The translations under genes were made by a program, and so were the position numbers. A stretch of 64,000 bases of DNA from Mycolicibacter sp. MU0083 (GTDB lineage Bacteria > Actinomycetota > Actinomycetes > Mycobacteriales > Mycobacteriaceae), in contig NZ_OY726394.1 in NCBI RefSeq assembly GCF_963378075.1, positions 2,294,001 to 2,358,000 of the forward strand. The letters are read 5' to 3'. Below are positions 1 through 7,860 of this stretch, one piece after another; the first letter of the stretch is position 1; each line of letters starts with the position of its first letter. The notes under the pieces are model-generated. The model was given only the letters and a program-made list of their open reading frames with translations, made no database searches and was not told the DNA's origin.

Positions 1-2
1 CG

Positions 3-194
3 GCGCTGACGGTGGAGACCGACCTGGTACCGGGCGCGATCCGCTGGCTCGCCCGGCTGACCCCCTCCGGCGCACTCACCGAAGCACTGGCCCAGGCCCT
101 GAGTGTCTCGGTCGATTGGTTCGGCATCGCGGTACTGGTGGTGTGGGGCGTCTTGGCTGCGGTCGGTGCGGTGCGGTGGTTCCGCTTCAGTTGA
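3..194 (+). CDS. C-terminal fragment of an ABC-2 type transporter permease (partial)
   Basis: An open frame enters from the left edge and stops at 194, so only the last 63 codons are visible. They contain a hydrophobic stretch (residues WFGIAVLVVWGVLAAVGAV) followed by a short basic tail, the usual end of a membrane permease. In M. tuberculosis the gene just upstream of ctaA in the same orientation is an ABC-2 permease (Rv1457c-like), paired with an ATPase gene further upstream. The short distance to ctaA (42 nt) and the shared strand fit that neighbourhood. The GTG at 12 is an internal codon and not a start. The assignment rests on position and hydrophobicity, because no diagnostic motif is inside the window. 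Confidence 0.6.
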   Translation, partial: ALTVETDLVPGAIRWLARLTPSGALTEALAQALSVSVDWFGIAVLVVWGVLAAVGAVRWFRFS

Positions 195-195
195 C

Positions 196-212
196 CTACT
201 ACAGGACGTAGT
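196..212 (+). promoter_or_regulatory. Inverted-repeat motif CTAC-N7-CGTAGT upstream of ctaA
   Basis: The 17-nt sequence has arms CTAC and GTAG separated by 8 nt and lies 24 nt before the ctaA start codon. The same spaced motif, in the same orientation relative to the gene, occurs upstream of ctaB (7692-7708). A shared operator for the two heme A genes is inferred and no regulator is known to me. Confidence 0.3.
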
Positions 213-223
213 TACCGATCCTC

Positions 224-229
224 TACGAT
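224..229 (+). promoter_or_regulatory. -10 hexamer TACGAT for leaderless ctaA
   Basis: TACGAT fits the actinobacterial -10 pattern TANNNT and is followed by 7 nt and then the GTG start at 237, so transcription should begin at the start codon. There is no Shine-Dalgarno sequence in front of ctaA, which fits a leaderless mRNA. Confidence 0.5.
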
Positions 230-236
230 CAGGCGC

Positions 237-1187
237 GTGGGACGGTTCCTGATGCGCCTGGTCGACCTGCTGCCCGAGCCGGGTCTGCGCACCCAGCGCT
301 GGCTGGCGGCCGCGGTCGTGTTCACCCAGGGATTCATCTCGGTCACCGGGGCGATCGTCCGGGTCACCGCATCGGGGTTGGGGTGTCCGACCTGGCCGCA
401 GTGCTTCCCGGGCAGCTACGTCCCGGTGGCCGTCTCCGAAGTCCCGCGGATCCATCAGGCCATCGAATTCGGCAACCGGATGGTCACCTTCGCGGTGGTC
501 ATCACCGCGGCCTGCGCCGTACTCGCGGTGATCCGGGCCCGGCGACGCACCGAGGTGCTGGTCTACGCCTGGCTGATGCCCGGTTCCACGGTGCTGCAGG
601 CGGTGATCGGCGGTATCACGGTGCGCACCGGGCTGGCGTGGTGGACCGTGGCGGTGCACCTGCTGGTGTCCATGCTGATGGTGTGGCTGGCGGTGCAGTT
701 CCACGCGAAAGTCGGTGAACCCGACGACGAATCGGCCGTGGTGATCGACCGGGTGCCTGCGCCGCTGCGCGGGTTGACCGCGCTGTGTGCGGCCACCCTG
801 GCCGCGGTGCTGGTGACCGGCACCCTGGTGACCGGCGCCGGCCCGCATGCCGGAGACAAGAGCGCGACCCGCACGGTGGCCCGGCTCAAGGTGGAAGTCG
901 CCACACTCGCCCACCTGCACGAGTCCCTGCTGATCGCCTTCCTGGGGCTGCTGGTGGGCCTGTGCTTCGCCCTGGCTGCCGTCCGGGCGGCCAAGGTCGT
1001 GATCCGCCGACTGGCGCTGGTGATCGCCCTGACGTTCGCCCAGGGCGTGATCGGCGTCGTCCAATACTTCACCGGCGTACCGGCGGTGCTGGTGATCCTG
1101 CACGTCGCGGGCGCGGTGCTGGTCACCGGGGCGACCGCGGCGCTATGGGCGTCGCTGCGCGAGCGGACCCAGCCCCAGACGCTCTAG
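237..1187 (+). CDS. ctaA: Heme A synthase (COX15/CtaA)
   Basis: Oxidises the methyl group of heme O to the formyl group of heme A, the cofactor of the aa3 cytochrome oxidase, in the cytoplasmic membrane. The 316-residue product is about the length of mycobacterial CtaA and has eight hydrophobic segments. Family hallmarks are visible: the Cys pair in GLGCPTWPQC (C50 and C56), the heme-ligand histidine in IHQAIEFGNR (H73), and later histidines in VHLLVS, LAHLHESLL and LHVAGA. The GTG start is supported by a -10 hexamer 7 nt upstream and the lack of a ribosome-binding site. CtaB, which makes its substrate heme O, is encoded 5.5 kb away. The 3' end overlaps the convergent gene at 1143-1865 by 45 nt. 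Confidence 0.96.
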   Translation: MGRFLMRLVDLLPEPGLRTQRWLAAAVVFTQGFISVTGAIVRVTASGLGCPTWPQCFPGSYVPVAVSEVPRIHQAIEFGNRMVTFAVVITAACAVLAVIRARRRTEVLVYAWLMPGSTVLQAVIGGITVRTGLAWWTVAVHLLVSMLMVWLAVQFHAKVGEPDDESAVVIDRVPAPLRGLTALCAATLAAVLVTGTLVTGAGPHAGDKSATRTVARLKVEVATLAHLHESLLIAFLGLLVGLCFALAAVRAAKVVIRRLALVIALTFAQGVIGVVQYFTGVPAVLVILHVAGAVLVTGATAALWASLRERTQPQTL

Positions 1188-1865
1188 GGCCGCGCCGACC
1201 GCCACCGCGAATCGCCGCTGAGCCGACTCGCGCTGCTCGCGGACAAGTGCCGCCCAGCCCAGGTCCGGGGCGATCAGATCCAGGCTCACCAGACCGGAGT
1301 CGGCGGCGGTCCCCGCCACCTCGATGCGCGCGTACAGCAGTTCTTCGATACGGATGCTCAGCCGTTCGGCGGCCGAGCGCAGCGCCCACCGCCCCACGTC
1401 CCACAGTTCGAAGTCCGGGTCGGGGCCCGCGGCACCGAACGCGTGCGACCGGCCCGCACCGAAGAACACCAGCGACGTGACCTCCGAGGACGCGCGGCCC
1501 ACCGCCATCGGCACCCCGTCGCACTGCAGATCGGCCAGGTAACGGGCCTCGGCGTTCCACGCCACGACTTCGGGCGGGTTCAGCAGATTGCGCACCCGGG
1601 TGGTCCACGCCGCGAATTCGGCCGGCCGGTCCGCGCCGGCCGTGCGCAGCACGACCAGGTCCGCTTCGAGCGTGTCGGGGTCGTCCCAGGGCAGGCGCCG
1701 GGCCTGGAGCCCGCGGCGGCGCAGCGCATCGATCAGACCGGCGTCGCCGGTGTCGTCGGCGCCGCCGGCAGCCTCCGATGTCACAACGGCGCCGGGGTGG
1801 CCGCGCCGCGAATCGACCGCCAACACGATGCGCGGATGGAAGATGTCGGGCCGGGCCAGCTTCAT
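1143..1865 (-). CDS. Conserved mycobacterial protein resembling the front part of an ATP-grasp enzyme (Rv1455-like)
   Basis: The 240-residue product occupies the place of Rv1455 in M. tuberculosis. Its first half follows the pattern of RimK-like ATP-grasp proteins: an early strand (RIVLAVD), a LPWDDP segment, VVLRTAG, then LLNPPEVVAWNAEARYLADL and GVP. In the full-length enzymes this region precedes the ATP-binding fold, but I see no obvious ATP-grasp core after it, and the rest is short and Arg/Ala/Leu-rich. It may be a reduced, non-catalytic derivative. The start at ATG 1865 is preferred, because the longer frame (to 1898) would begin on codons overlapping the qor start. It converges on and overlaps ctaA. 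Function is unknown. Confidence 0.7.
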   Translation of the reverse strand: MKLARPDIFHPRIVLAVDSRRGHPGAVVTSEAAGGADDTGDAGLIDALRRRGLQARRLPWDDPDTLEADLVVLRTAGADRPAEFAAWTTRVRNLLNPPEVVAWNAEARYLADLQCDGVPMAVGRASSEVTSLVFFGAGRSHAFGAAGPDPDFELWDVGRWALRSAAERLSIRIEELLYARIEVAGTAADSGLVSLDLIAPDLGWAALVREQRESAQRRFAVAVGAALERLGLGPLAQRRP

Positions 1866-1896
1866 GCAGACCTCACGTTCGGAGATGATAGTCACC

Positions 1897-2871
1897 ATGC
1901 ACGCCGTTGAAGTCGCCGCGACCGGTGGACCCGAGGTTTTGAGCTACGTCGACCGGCCTCGGCCCTCGCCCGCCGCCGACGAGGTGGTGATCCGCACCGA
2001 GTCGATCGGGGTCAACTACATCGACACCTATTTCCGGTCCGGGATCTACCCCGCCGCGTTGCCGTTCGTGGTCGGCAACGAGGCCGCGGGAACGGTGGTC
2101 GAGGTCGGTTCCGGCGTGGGATCACCGCAAGTGGGCGACCGGGTGGTGACGGCTGCCGCCCGCGGCGCCTATGCCGAATACTGCACGGCGCCTGCGGCTT
2201 TGACCGCTGTCCTCCCCGCGGGGATCGGCTCCGATGTGGCCGCCGCCGCACTGTTGAAGGGGGTGACGGCGCACTATCTGGTGAAATCGGTGTATCCGGT
2301 GCAGCCCGGCGACACCGTGCTGCTGCACGCCGGCGCCGGCGGGGTGGGCCTGCTGCTGACCCAGTGGGCCACCGCCCTGGGCGCCCGGGTGATCACCACG
2401 GCGTCGAGTCCGGCCAAAGCCGAGTTGTCCCGGCAAGCCGGCGCCGTCGAGGTGCTGGACTACCCCGGCGAGGACGCCGCGGCGTTCGGTGCCCGGGTGC
2501 GCGAATTGAGTGACGGCGGTGTGGCCGTGGTCTACGACGGGGTGGGTGCGACGACGTTCGACGCCAGCCTGGCCAGCCTGTCGGTGCGTGGGACGCTGGC
2601 ACTGTTCGGTGCGGCCAGCGGGCCGGTGCCGCCGGTGGATCCGCAGCGGCTCAACGCGGCCGGCTCGGTCATGCTGACCCGCCCCAATCTGGTTCATTTC
2701 ACCCGTACCGCCGCGGAGTTCGGTTGGCGTTCGGGTGAGTTGTTCGAGGCGATCGCCGACGGCACGCTCACGGTGACGGTGAGCCGGCATTACCCGCTGG
2801 CCGATGCCGCACAGGCGCACCGGGACCTGCAGGGCCGGCGCACGGTGGGCTCGATCGTGCTCGATCCTTAA
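1897..2871 (+). CDS. qor: NADPH:quinone oxidoreductase, zinc-independent MDR family
   Basis: A 324-residue medium-chain dehydrogenase/reductase of the quinone reductase class, predicted to reduce quinones or enones with NADPH in the cytoplasm. The N-terminal GroES-like domain is visible (VGNEAAGTVVEVGSGV, GDRVV), followed by the Rossmann motif AGAGGVG at residues 145-151. The cysteine and histidine zinc ligands of alcohol dehydrogenases are absent, as expected for this subgroup. The ATG at 1897 is chosen over the open frame extending upstream to 1588 because homologues begin here, GGAG lies 12 nt upstream, and the upstream part is antisense to the neighbouring gene. In M. tuberculosis a qor gene (Rv1454c) occupies the same position next to ctaA. 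Confidence 0.92.
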   Translation: MHAVEVAATGGPEVLSYVDRPRPSPAADEVVIRTESIGVNYIDTYFRSGIYPAALPFVVGNEAAGTVVEVGSGVGSPQVGDRVVTAAARGAYAEYCTAPAALTAVLPAGIGSDVAAAALLKGVTAHYLVKSVYPVQPGDTVLLHAGAGGVGLLLTQWATALGARVITTASSPAKAELSRQAGAVEVLDYPGEDAAAFGARVRELSDGGVAVVYDGVGATTFDASLASLSVRGTLALFGAASGPVPPVDPQRLNAAGSVMLTRPNLVHFTRTAAEFGWRSGELFEAIADGTLTVTVSRHYPLADAAQAHRDLQGRRTVGSIVLDP

Positions 2872-4448
2872 CGGTGCTGCCAGGTCTCCGGCAGTAGCGG
2901 CAGCTGCAGTCGGGCGGTGAGTCCGGCCGCCCGCGGGCCGTCGGGCGACACCGCACCGGCACGGCCCAGTTCCCCGCCGCCGTGATCCGACGCCGACGTC
3001 GGCGCCCAGTCCGGGCGGACTCCGACCGTCATATCCAACACCGCGTCCTGGTGTCCCGGCCTGCTCCTGCGCCTTCGGCGACGGTCGGTCCGGCGGGCGG
3101 GCGTCACGGCCGCAATCGGGTCGACGGCCGGGGTGTGCGTCCTGCGCGTGGCGGTCGCCGGGATGCCGGCGTGGGCCCCGAGTCCCGAACCGGTGTCGAT
3201 GCCGGGACCGCCGCCGATCAGATACGGGACCAGAGCCGGACCCGTCGGTGCGGCCGCCGGCGCGGACGGCGGCGCCGCGGGGCTCGCGCCGGCCGGCACG
3301 GTGGCCGGTGGCGCCGTGGGAGGGCCCGCGGGCGGCGTCATCACGGCCGGACCGGCGGCGGCAGTCGGTATCTCCACCGCGGGCAACGGCGTCGTCGGCA
3401 CCGGGGGCACTCCCGCCGCGGCCGGCGACCCGAGCCCCGCGAGTCCGGAGAGGCCGCCGAGGGCGCCGGCCGGGGCCAGCACCGCACCGGCGGCGGCGAA
3501 CAGGGCCGGCGACTGGCTGACCGCGGTGGCGAATTGGGCGATATGGGTCGGCCAGTCGAACAGCATCAGCGCCGCGATGTATTGCAGCGCCGGGATGAGC
3601 CGACTGGGATCCTGGGTCACGTTGAGGAAGTCCTCGAACAGCTCCAGCGACCTGGCCAGGTACCAGATCGGTTGCGCCGCATTCGAGTAGTAGTCGTAAA
3701 CCTGCCCGTTGAGCGTCCCGGCGGCAGGATTCCAGTGGATCCCGAAATTCTCCAGGAAATGGGCGACGGCGGTGGTCACGCCATTGGAGATCATCGGGTC
3801 GTGTGCGGTCACGCCGTCTTGGATGCCCAGGCTTTTCAGGATCGGCTGGAGCAGGTCCAGCAGACCTTGCAGCGGGTTCTCCGAGGAGTCCGCCGCGGTG
3901 CCCGCGGCCGGTCGATGAATCGGCGGCGGCGTGGCACCGGCGGGGGCCGCGGCCACCACCGCCGCACAGGTGCCCTGATAGGTCGCCATGACCGTGGCGG
4001 CCTGCCACCACATGCGGGCGTAGTCGGCCTCGTTGAGCGCGATCGGGATGGTGTTGATCCCGAAGAAGTTGGTGGCCACCAAGCCCGCGTGGACCGCATG
4101 GTTCGCGGCCAGTTCCGCGAGCGTCGGCATCGCCGCCTGCGCGGCGCCATAGGCCGCAGCCGATGTCCGGTGTCCGGCCGCCAGCTGTGCGCTGTCCGCG
4201 CTCGACCGGTGCAGCCACGCCAGATAGGGCTGGTGTGCCGCAAGATATTGCTCAGCGGCGACGCCCTGCCACAGCCCGGCCGCCACCGTTGTCAGCACGG
4301 CCGTCAGCTCGTCGGCCGTCGCCTGGTAGGCGGCGCTCAGCGCGGTCCAGGCGTCGGCGGCGGCAAGCATCGGCCCGGGGCCCGGACCGCAGTTCAGCAG
4401 CGCCGAATGCACCTCGGGCGCGACCGCCATCCAGACCGGACCGAACAC
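2868..4448 (-). CDS. PPE-family protein, PPW-type, divergent second copy
   Basis: The 526-residue product has the roughly 180-residue PPE domain: MAVAPEVHS near the N-terminus (the diagnostic Pro-Pro-Glu is reduced to Ala-Pro-Glu), a W-x-G turn (LWQG), and the conserved segments [17 protein letters not shown] and MWWQA. A long Ala/Pro-rich linker, a run of six arginines (residues 456-461) and a short C-terminal piece ending LPLLPETW follow. The usual GFAGT block of the PPW C-terminal domain is not recognisable, so this copy has drifted from its upstream paralogue. PPE proteins are usually exported by type VII secretion with a PE partner, and no PE gene is nearby. It follows the first PPE gene after 24 nt on the same strand and is probably co-transcribed. 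The GTG start was chosen by alignment with the paralogue. Confidence 0.9.
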   Translation of the reverse strand: MFGPVWMAVAPEVHSALLNCGPGPGPMLAAADAWTALSAAYQATADELTAVLTTVAAGLWQGVAAEQYLAAHQPYLAWLHRSSADSAQLAAGHRTSAAAYGAAQAAMPTLAELAANHAVHAGLVATNFFGINTIPIALNEADYARMWWQAATVMATYQGTCAAVVAAAPAGATPPPIHRPAAGTAADSSENPLQGLLDLLQPILKSLGIQDGVTAHDPMISNGVTTAVAHFLENFGIHWNPAAGTLNGQVYDYYSNAAQPIWYLARSLELFEDFLNVTQDPSRLIPALQYIAALMLFDWPTHIAQFATAVSQSPALFAAAGAVLAPAGALGGLSGLAGLGSPAAAGVPPVPTTPLPAVEIPTAAAGPAVMTPPAGPPTAPPATVPAGASPAAPPSAPAAAPTGPALVPYLIGGGPGIDTGSGLGAHAGIPATATRRTHTPAVDPIAAVTPARRTDRRRRRRSRPGHQDAVLDMTVGVRPDWAPTSASDHGGGELGRAGAVSPDGPRAAGLTARLQLPLLPETWQHR

Positions 4449-4472
4449 AAGGTGTCACTATAGGCGAACTTC

Positions 4473-6080
4473 TTATTTCGGCTCCCCGAACTCTTGGTGT
4501 GGCGCGGCACTCCAACCGGTCGGCAACAACGGTGCCCGCGGGCCGTCGCCGAGGCTCCCTCCGACCGCCGTCGTCATCCCCGCGGCCGCGGCGACCTCGC
4601 GCGCCTGCGTGCCGGCGAATCCGGTGTGGATCGCGCTGCGCGCCGACATCGTCACGATGCCGGACGCGGCCGGCGAGGTGTCCCGGTCCGGCTCCACGCG
4701 AACACCGATGTCCATCGCCGCGTCGGCCGGGCGACGCCTGCGTGCGCGTCGGCGGCGTCGGGCCCGTGCCTCGTCGCGCGCCGCGGCGGCCGCGGCATCC
4801 ACCGCGGCCGCACCGCGGGGTTCGGAAGCGCTGCGGGACACACCGGAACGGGCGGGCCACCCGACTGCGGCCCCGGTACCGGGCGGGCCGATCAGATACG
4901 GCGGGAACCCCGGGGCCGCACCCGGCGGAGGCGGCCCCGGGGGAACTCCGGCCCCGACACCGGCCGCCCCCGACACCGGCACCGGGGCCGGGGCCGGTGT
5001 CGGTGTCGGAGCCGGTGGCATGGCCGATGCGGCCGGGCCCGCCGAAACCGCACCGCCACCGGGCAGGACCATGGGCGCACCGGCCACCGGTGCCGCGACG
5101 ACAGGCGGTGGCGGCCCGGACAGGCCCGCCAACCCCGCCAGCCCGCCGACCGGGGCGACCAGGACGCCGACCGCGGCGGCGAACAACGCCGGCGACTGGC
5201 CGATCCCCGAGGCGATCTCGGCGATATGCGTCGGCCAGTCGAACTCGGCGAGCTGGACCAGATATTGGAACGCCACTGCGGGGTTCTGCTGGAAGTTCAC
5301 GCCGAGCTGCTGAAAATCCTCGAGCAGTTCCAGGGCACGGACCAGCCAGAACATCGGCCGGCTGGGATCGGTGTACTGGTCGTAGGGGATCCCGTTCACC
5401 ATCGCGTGCGCCGGATCCCAGTTGACCTGTCCGTTGCTGGCGGTGTGCAGCAGTCGGGCGATCAGTTGATCCAGTGGATCGTCGACGGTGGGATCGGTGC
5501 CCGGGTGGCCGCCGGCATCCGCGGGCCGGGTGTCGGCCTTGACGATCGGGGGCGCCGCCGCGGTGCGCGGCAGCGTGGCCAGCGCCGCGCCGCTCACCGC
5601 GGCGTAGCCGGACATGGTCACGGCGGCCTGCACCCACATCCGCACGTAATCGGTCTCGTTGAGCGTGATCGGAATCGTGTTGATCCCGAAGAAGTTCGTC
5701 GCCACCAGCACCGCATGCACGGCATGGTTGGCGGCCAGTTCCGCCTGAGTGGGCATCGCGGCCAGCGCTGCGGCGAACGCCCCGGCGGCCGTCTGGTACC
5801 GGGCGGCGGTGACCGCACTGTCCGAGCCGGCCCGGACCAGCCAGGCCAGGTAGGGACCGTGCGCCGCCGCATACGACTCGGCGCTCGGACCCGACCACGC
5901 CCCGGCCCGGACCGTCGCCAGCACCGCGTCGAGTTCCCCGGCGATATCGGCGTATTCGGCGCTCAAGGCCGACCATGCCGACGCGCCGGCCAGCAGCGGT
6001 CCCGGACCGGCCCCGGAGTGCAGCAGCGCCGAGTGCACCTCCGGCGGTGATGCCATCCACACCGGCGCCGGAGCCGTCAC
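4473..6080 (-). CDS. PPE-family protein, PPE-PPW type (PPE2/PPE3-like)
   Basis: The 535-residue product starts in classic PPE style ([16 protein letters not shown] at residues 12-14), with the W-x-G turn AWSG and the [17 protein letters not shown] block of the PPE2/PPE3 group. A Pro/Ala/Gly-rich linker leads to a strongly basic tract at residues 439-450 (ten arginines in twelve positions) and a C-terminal PPW-like domain with [22 protein letters not shown] and GW. The frame is open upstream to 6176, but that extension is not PPE-like and contains the operator at 6103-6117, so GTG 6080 is the likely start. First gene of a two-PPE operon. The basic tract recalls the nuclear-localisation-like region described for M. 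tuberculosis PPE2. No PE partner gene is present. Confidence 0.93.
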   Translation of the reverse strand: MTAPAPVWMASPPEVHSALLHSGAGPGPLLAGASAWSALSAEYADIAGELDAVLATVRAGAWSGPSAESYAAAHGPYLAWLVRAGSDSAVTAARYQTAAGAFAAALAAMPTQAELAANHAVHAVLVATNFFGINTIPITLNETDYVRMWVQAAVTMSGYAAVSGAALATLPRTAAAPPIVKADTRPADAGGHPGTDPTVDDPLDQLIARLLHTASNGQVNWDPAHAMVNGIPYDQYTDPSRPMFWLVRALELLEDFQQLGVNFQQNPAVAFQYLVQLAEFDWPTHIAEIASGIGQSPALFAAAVGVLVAPVGGLAGLAGLSGPPPPVVAAPVAGAPMVLPGGGAVSAGPAASAMPPAPTPTPAPAPVPVSGAAGVGAGVPPGPPPPGAAPGFPPYLIGPPGTGAAVGWPARSGVSRSASEPRGAAAVDAAAAAARDEARARRRRRARRRRPADAAMDIGVRVEPDRDTSPAASGIVTMSARSAIHTGFAGTQAREVAAAAGMTTAVGGSLGDGPRAPLLPTGWSAAPHQEFGEPK

Positions 6081-6102
6081 GGCCGGGCACCCGCCATCGC
6101 GA

Positions 6103-6117
6103 TGAATATGATTTTCA
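6103..6117 (-). promoter_or_regulatory. Probable Zur (FurB) operator upstream of the PPE operon
   Basis: Read on the minus strand the site is TGAAAATCATATTCA, a 7-1-7 inverted repeat with one imperfect pair. It differs at a single position from the mycobacterial Zur consensus TGAAAATCATTTTCA as I remember it. It lies 22 nt upstream of the GTG at 6080, in an AT-rich island where the promoter should be, so zinc-loaded Zur would block transcription. M. tuberculosis Zur controls esx-3 and, as I recall, PPE3, a relative of these proteins. Binding is inferred. Confidence 0.75.
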
Positions 6118-6224
6118 TTATCTTTGATTGGATACCGGCGGTGGTCGCGCGACAAGACAGATCTCCTCCGTGTCACCTGCGGTAACGCTGTGAATTACGC
6201 CGTGTCGCTGGCACCATCGGGGAC

Positions 6225-6704
6225 ATGCCGACCCCGCAGTTCATCGTCGACCTCCGCGCTCACATCGGGCATGACCCGCTGTGGCTGATCGGCGTCACGG
6301 CGGTGGTGATCCGTGGCGAGGAGGTCCTGCTGGTCGAGCGCGCCGACAACGGCATCTGGGCGCCCGTGACGGGGATCGTCGATCCGGGCGAAGAGCCCGC
6401 CGACGCCGCGGTACGCGAAGTGGCCGAAGAGACCGGTGTCACCGCCGTGCCGCAGCGGCTGGCCTGGGTCCACGTCACCGAGCCGGTCACCCATGCCAAC
6501 GGTGACCGTGCGCAGTACCTCGATCACGTCTTCGCCATGAGCTGGGTGGCCGGGGAACCCTATCCGGCCGACGACGAGAGCACGGCCGCGCGCTGGTGCC
6601 CGTTGGGCGGGCTGCCGGACATGCCCGAGCGGATGCGACGCCGCATCACCGCGGCACTGGACTCCGGTACAGCGACCCGGTTCGAATGGACCGGGCGCCG
6701 GTAG
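6225..6704 (+). CDS. Nudix hydrolase
   Basis: A 159-residue cytoplasmic pyrophosphohydrolase of the Nudix family, which cleaves nucleoside diphosphates linked to another moiety using Mg2+ or Mn2+. The Nudix box spans residues 50-72: G50, then E56, then REVAEETGV at 64-72, with all catalytic acidic residues present. The central fold elements (GVTAVVIRGEEVLLVERA before the box, YLDHVFAMSW after it) are normal. The substrate cannot be predicted. The ATG at 6225 is preceded by GGGGA. It is divergent from the PPE operon across a 144-nt spacer carrying the Zur box and is convergent with ctaB. I do not recall a Nudix gene at this locus in M. tuberculosis. Confidence 0.88.
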   Translation: MPTPQFIVDLRAHIGHDPLWLIGVTAVVIRGEEVLLVERADNGIWAPVTGIVDPGEEPADAAVREVAEETGVTAVPQRLAWVHVTEPVTHANGDRAQYLDHVFAMSWVAGEPYPADDESTAARWCPLGGLPDMPERMRRRITAALDSGTATRFEWTGRR

Positions 6705-6722
6705 CGCGGCGGTACCGGGGTT

Positions 6723-7652
6723 TTAGAACGGCAGCAGGGTGGGCAGGCCGAGCGCGGAATCCACCGCCAGCGCGCAGAACACCGCCGCCAGGTAGTTGTT
6801 GGACTGCAGGAACAACCGCAGCGGCTTCACCGGCTCACCGCGCCGTACCCCGGCGTAGAGCTGGTGGGCCATGGCCAGGAACCATGCGCCGGCCAGCACC
6901 GCGACGGCCGCGTAGAGCCAGCCGGCGGCGGGGATCAGCGCCAGCGTGGCGATGACGGTCGCCCAGGTGTAGACCACGATCCGGTGCGTCACGACGCGCT
7001 CGCTGGCGACCACCGGCAGCATCGGCACGCCCGCGGCCGCGTAGTCCTCCTTGTAGCGCATCGCCAGCGCCCAGGTGTGCGGCGGAGTCCAGAAGAAGAT
7101 CACCAGGAACATCACCAGCGCCGGCCAACCGACGGTGCCCGTCACCGCCGACCAGCCGATCACCACCGGCATGCAGCCGGCCGCCCCGCCCCACACGACG
7201 TTCTGCGAGGTCTGCCGCTTGAGCAGCATGGAGTAGACCAAGACATAGAAGGCGATGGTGGCCACGGCCAGCACACCCGACATCAGGTTGGCGGTGCGCC
7301 ACAGCCAGACGAAGGACACCGCGCCGAGCACCAGACCGAAGATCAGAGCGTTTCGCGTCGGCACCGCGTCACGGGCCAGCGGTCGCCGCGCGGTGCGTTT
7401 CATCACTTTGTCGATGTCGGCGTCGACCACGCAGTTCAGCGCGTGTGCGCCGGCTGCGGCGAGCATTCCACCGATCATCGTGTTGAAGATCAGCAGCGGA
7501 TTCGGATGACCGCGGTCGGCCAACAGCATCGCGGGGATGGTTGTGACCAGCAACAACTCGATGATCCGCGGCTTGGTCAGCGACAGGTACGCCAACAACG
7601 TGCTGCGGATAGCGCGTATTCGGCGCGGCTGCGCGCGCTCGCGAATACTCAC
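6723..7652 (-). CDS. ctaB: Protoheme IX farnesyltransferase (heme O synthase)
   Basis: Transfers a farnesyl group to heme B to make heme O, the substrate of CtaA, in the cytoplasmic membrane. The 309-residue UbiA-family protein has multiple hydrophobic helices and the prenyl-diphosphate-binding Asp cluster around residues 74-85 (N-C-V-V-D-A-D-I-D with downstream basic residues). The longer open frame to 7781 is rejected because GTG 7652 has an excellent ribosome-binding site (AAGGAGT, 6 nt spacing) and gives the standard length. It is divergent from tkt, and no PE_PGRS gene lies between them, unlike M. tuberculosis as I recall it. An inverted-repeat motif shared with ctaA lies 40 nt upstream of the start. 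Confidence 0.95.
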   Translation of the reverse strand: MSIRERAQPRRIRAIRSTLLAYLSLTKPRIIELLLVTTIPAMLLADRGHPNPLLIFNTMIGGMLAAAGAHALNCVVDADIDKVMKRTARRPLARDAVPTRNALIFGLVLGAVSFVWLWRTANLMSGVLAVATIAFYVLVYSMLLKRQTSQNVVWGGAAGCMPVVIGWSAVTGTVGWPALVMFLVIFFWTPPHTWALAMRYKEDYAAAGVPMLPVVASERVVTHRIVVYTWATVIATLALIPAAGWLYAAVAVLAGAWFLAMAHQLYAGVRRGEPVKPLRLFLQSNNYLAAVFCALAVDSALGLPTLLPF

Positions 7653-7691
7653 GTGATGACTCCTTGGATGGCAGCTGCGACCACAGCCTCT

Positions 7692-7708
7692 ACTACGGAC
7701 GATGGTAG
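7692..7708 (-). promoter_or_regulatory. Inverted-repeat motif CTAC-N7-CGTAGT upstream of ctaB
   Basis: On the minus strand the 17-nt sequence is CTACCATCGTCCGTAGT: arms CTAC and GTAG, 8 nt apart. It matches the motif at 196-212 upstream of ctaA in spacing, in the shared C before GTAG and in the trailing T. It may be a common operator or promoter element of heme A synthesis. This is inferred from two instances only. Confidence 0.3.
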
Positions 7709-7830
7709 ACCGCCCGGGCAGGTCAGCCGAATCGCAGGGTCGATTCACGGCGAATCCACACCACCACCGGACCTGCGACACCGGTCCCCACGCCGCTAGT
7801 GTTACGGGTGAAGACCGGCCCGCCCCGACC

Positions 7831-7836
7831 TAAATT
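7831..7836 (+). promoter_or_regulatory. Candidate -10 hexamer TAAATT of the tkt operon
   Basis: TAAATT fits TANNNT and lies 24 nt before the tkt start, leaving a short leader that carries the GAGGA ribosome-binding site at about 7846. No convincing -35 element is seen. Confidence 0.35.
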
Positions 7837-7860
7837 CTCGAAGATGAGGACCTGACGTTC

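Noticed and set aside
2122..4463. Long open frames antisense to, or in other frames of, the PPE genes
   Set aside because: They are Arg/Gly/Pro-rich, match no family, and are explained by high third-position GC in the PPE genes. The same holds for many long frames across the window.
4970..5003. 11-bp inverted repeat CCGACACCGGC / GCCGGTGTCGG inside a PPE gene
   Set aside because: It falls in the Pro/Val/Gly-rich linker, where repeated GTC/GGC/ACC codons create such symmetry by chance; no separate role is needed.
6081..6176. N-terminal extension of the first PPE protein to an ATG at 6176
   Set aside because: The extra 32 residues are not PPE-like and the DNA encoding them contains the Zur box and promoter region; GTG 6080 matches family N-termini.
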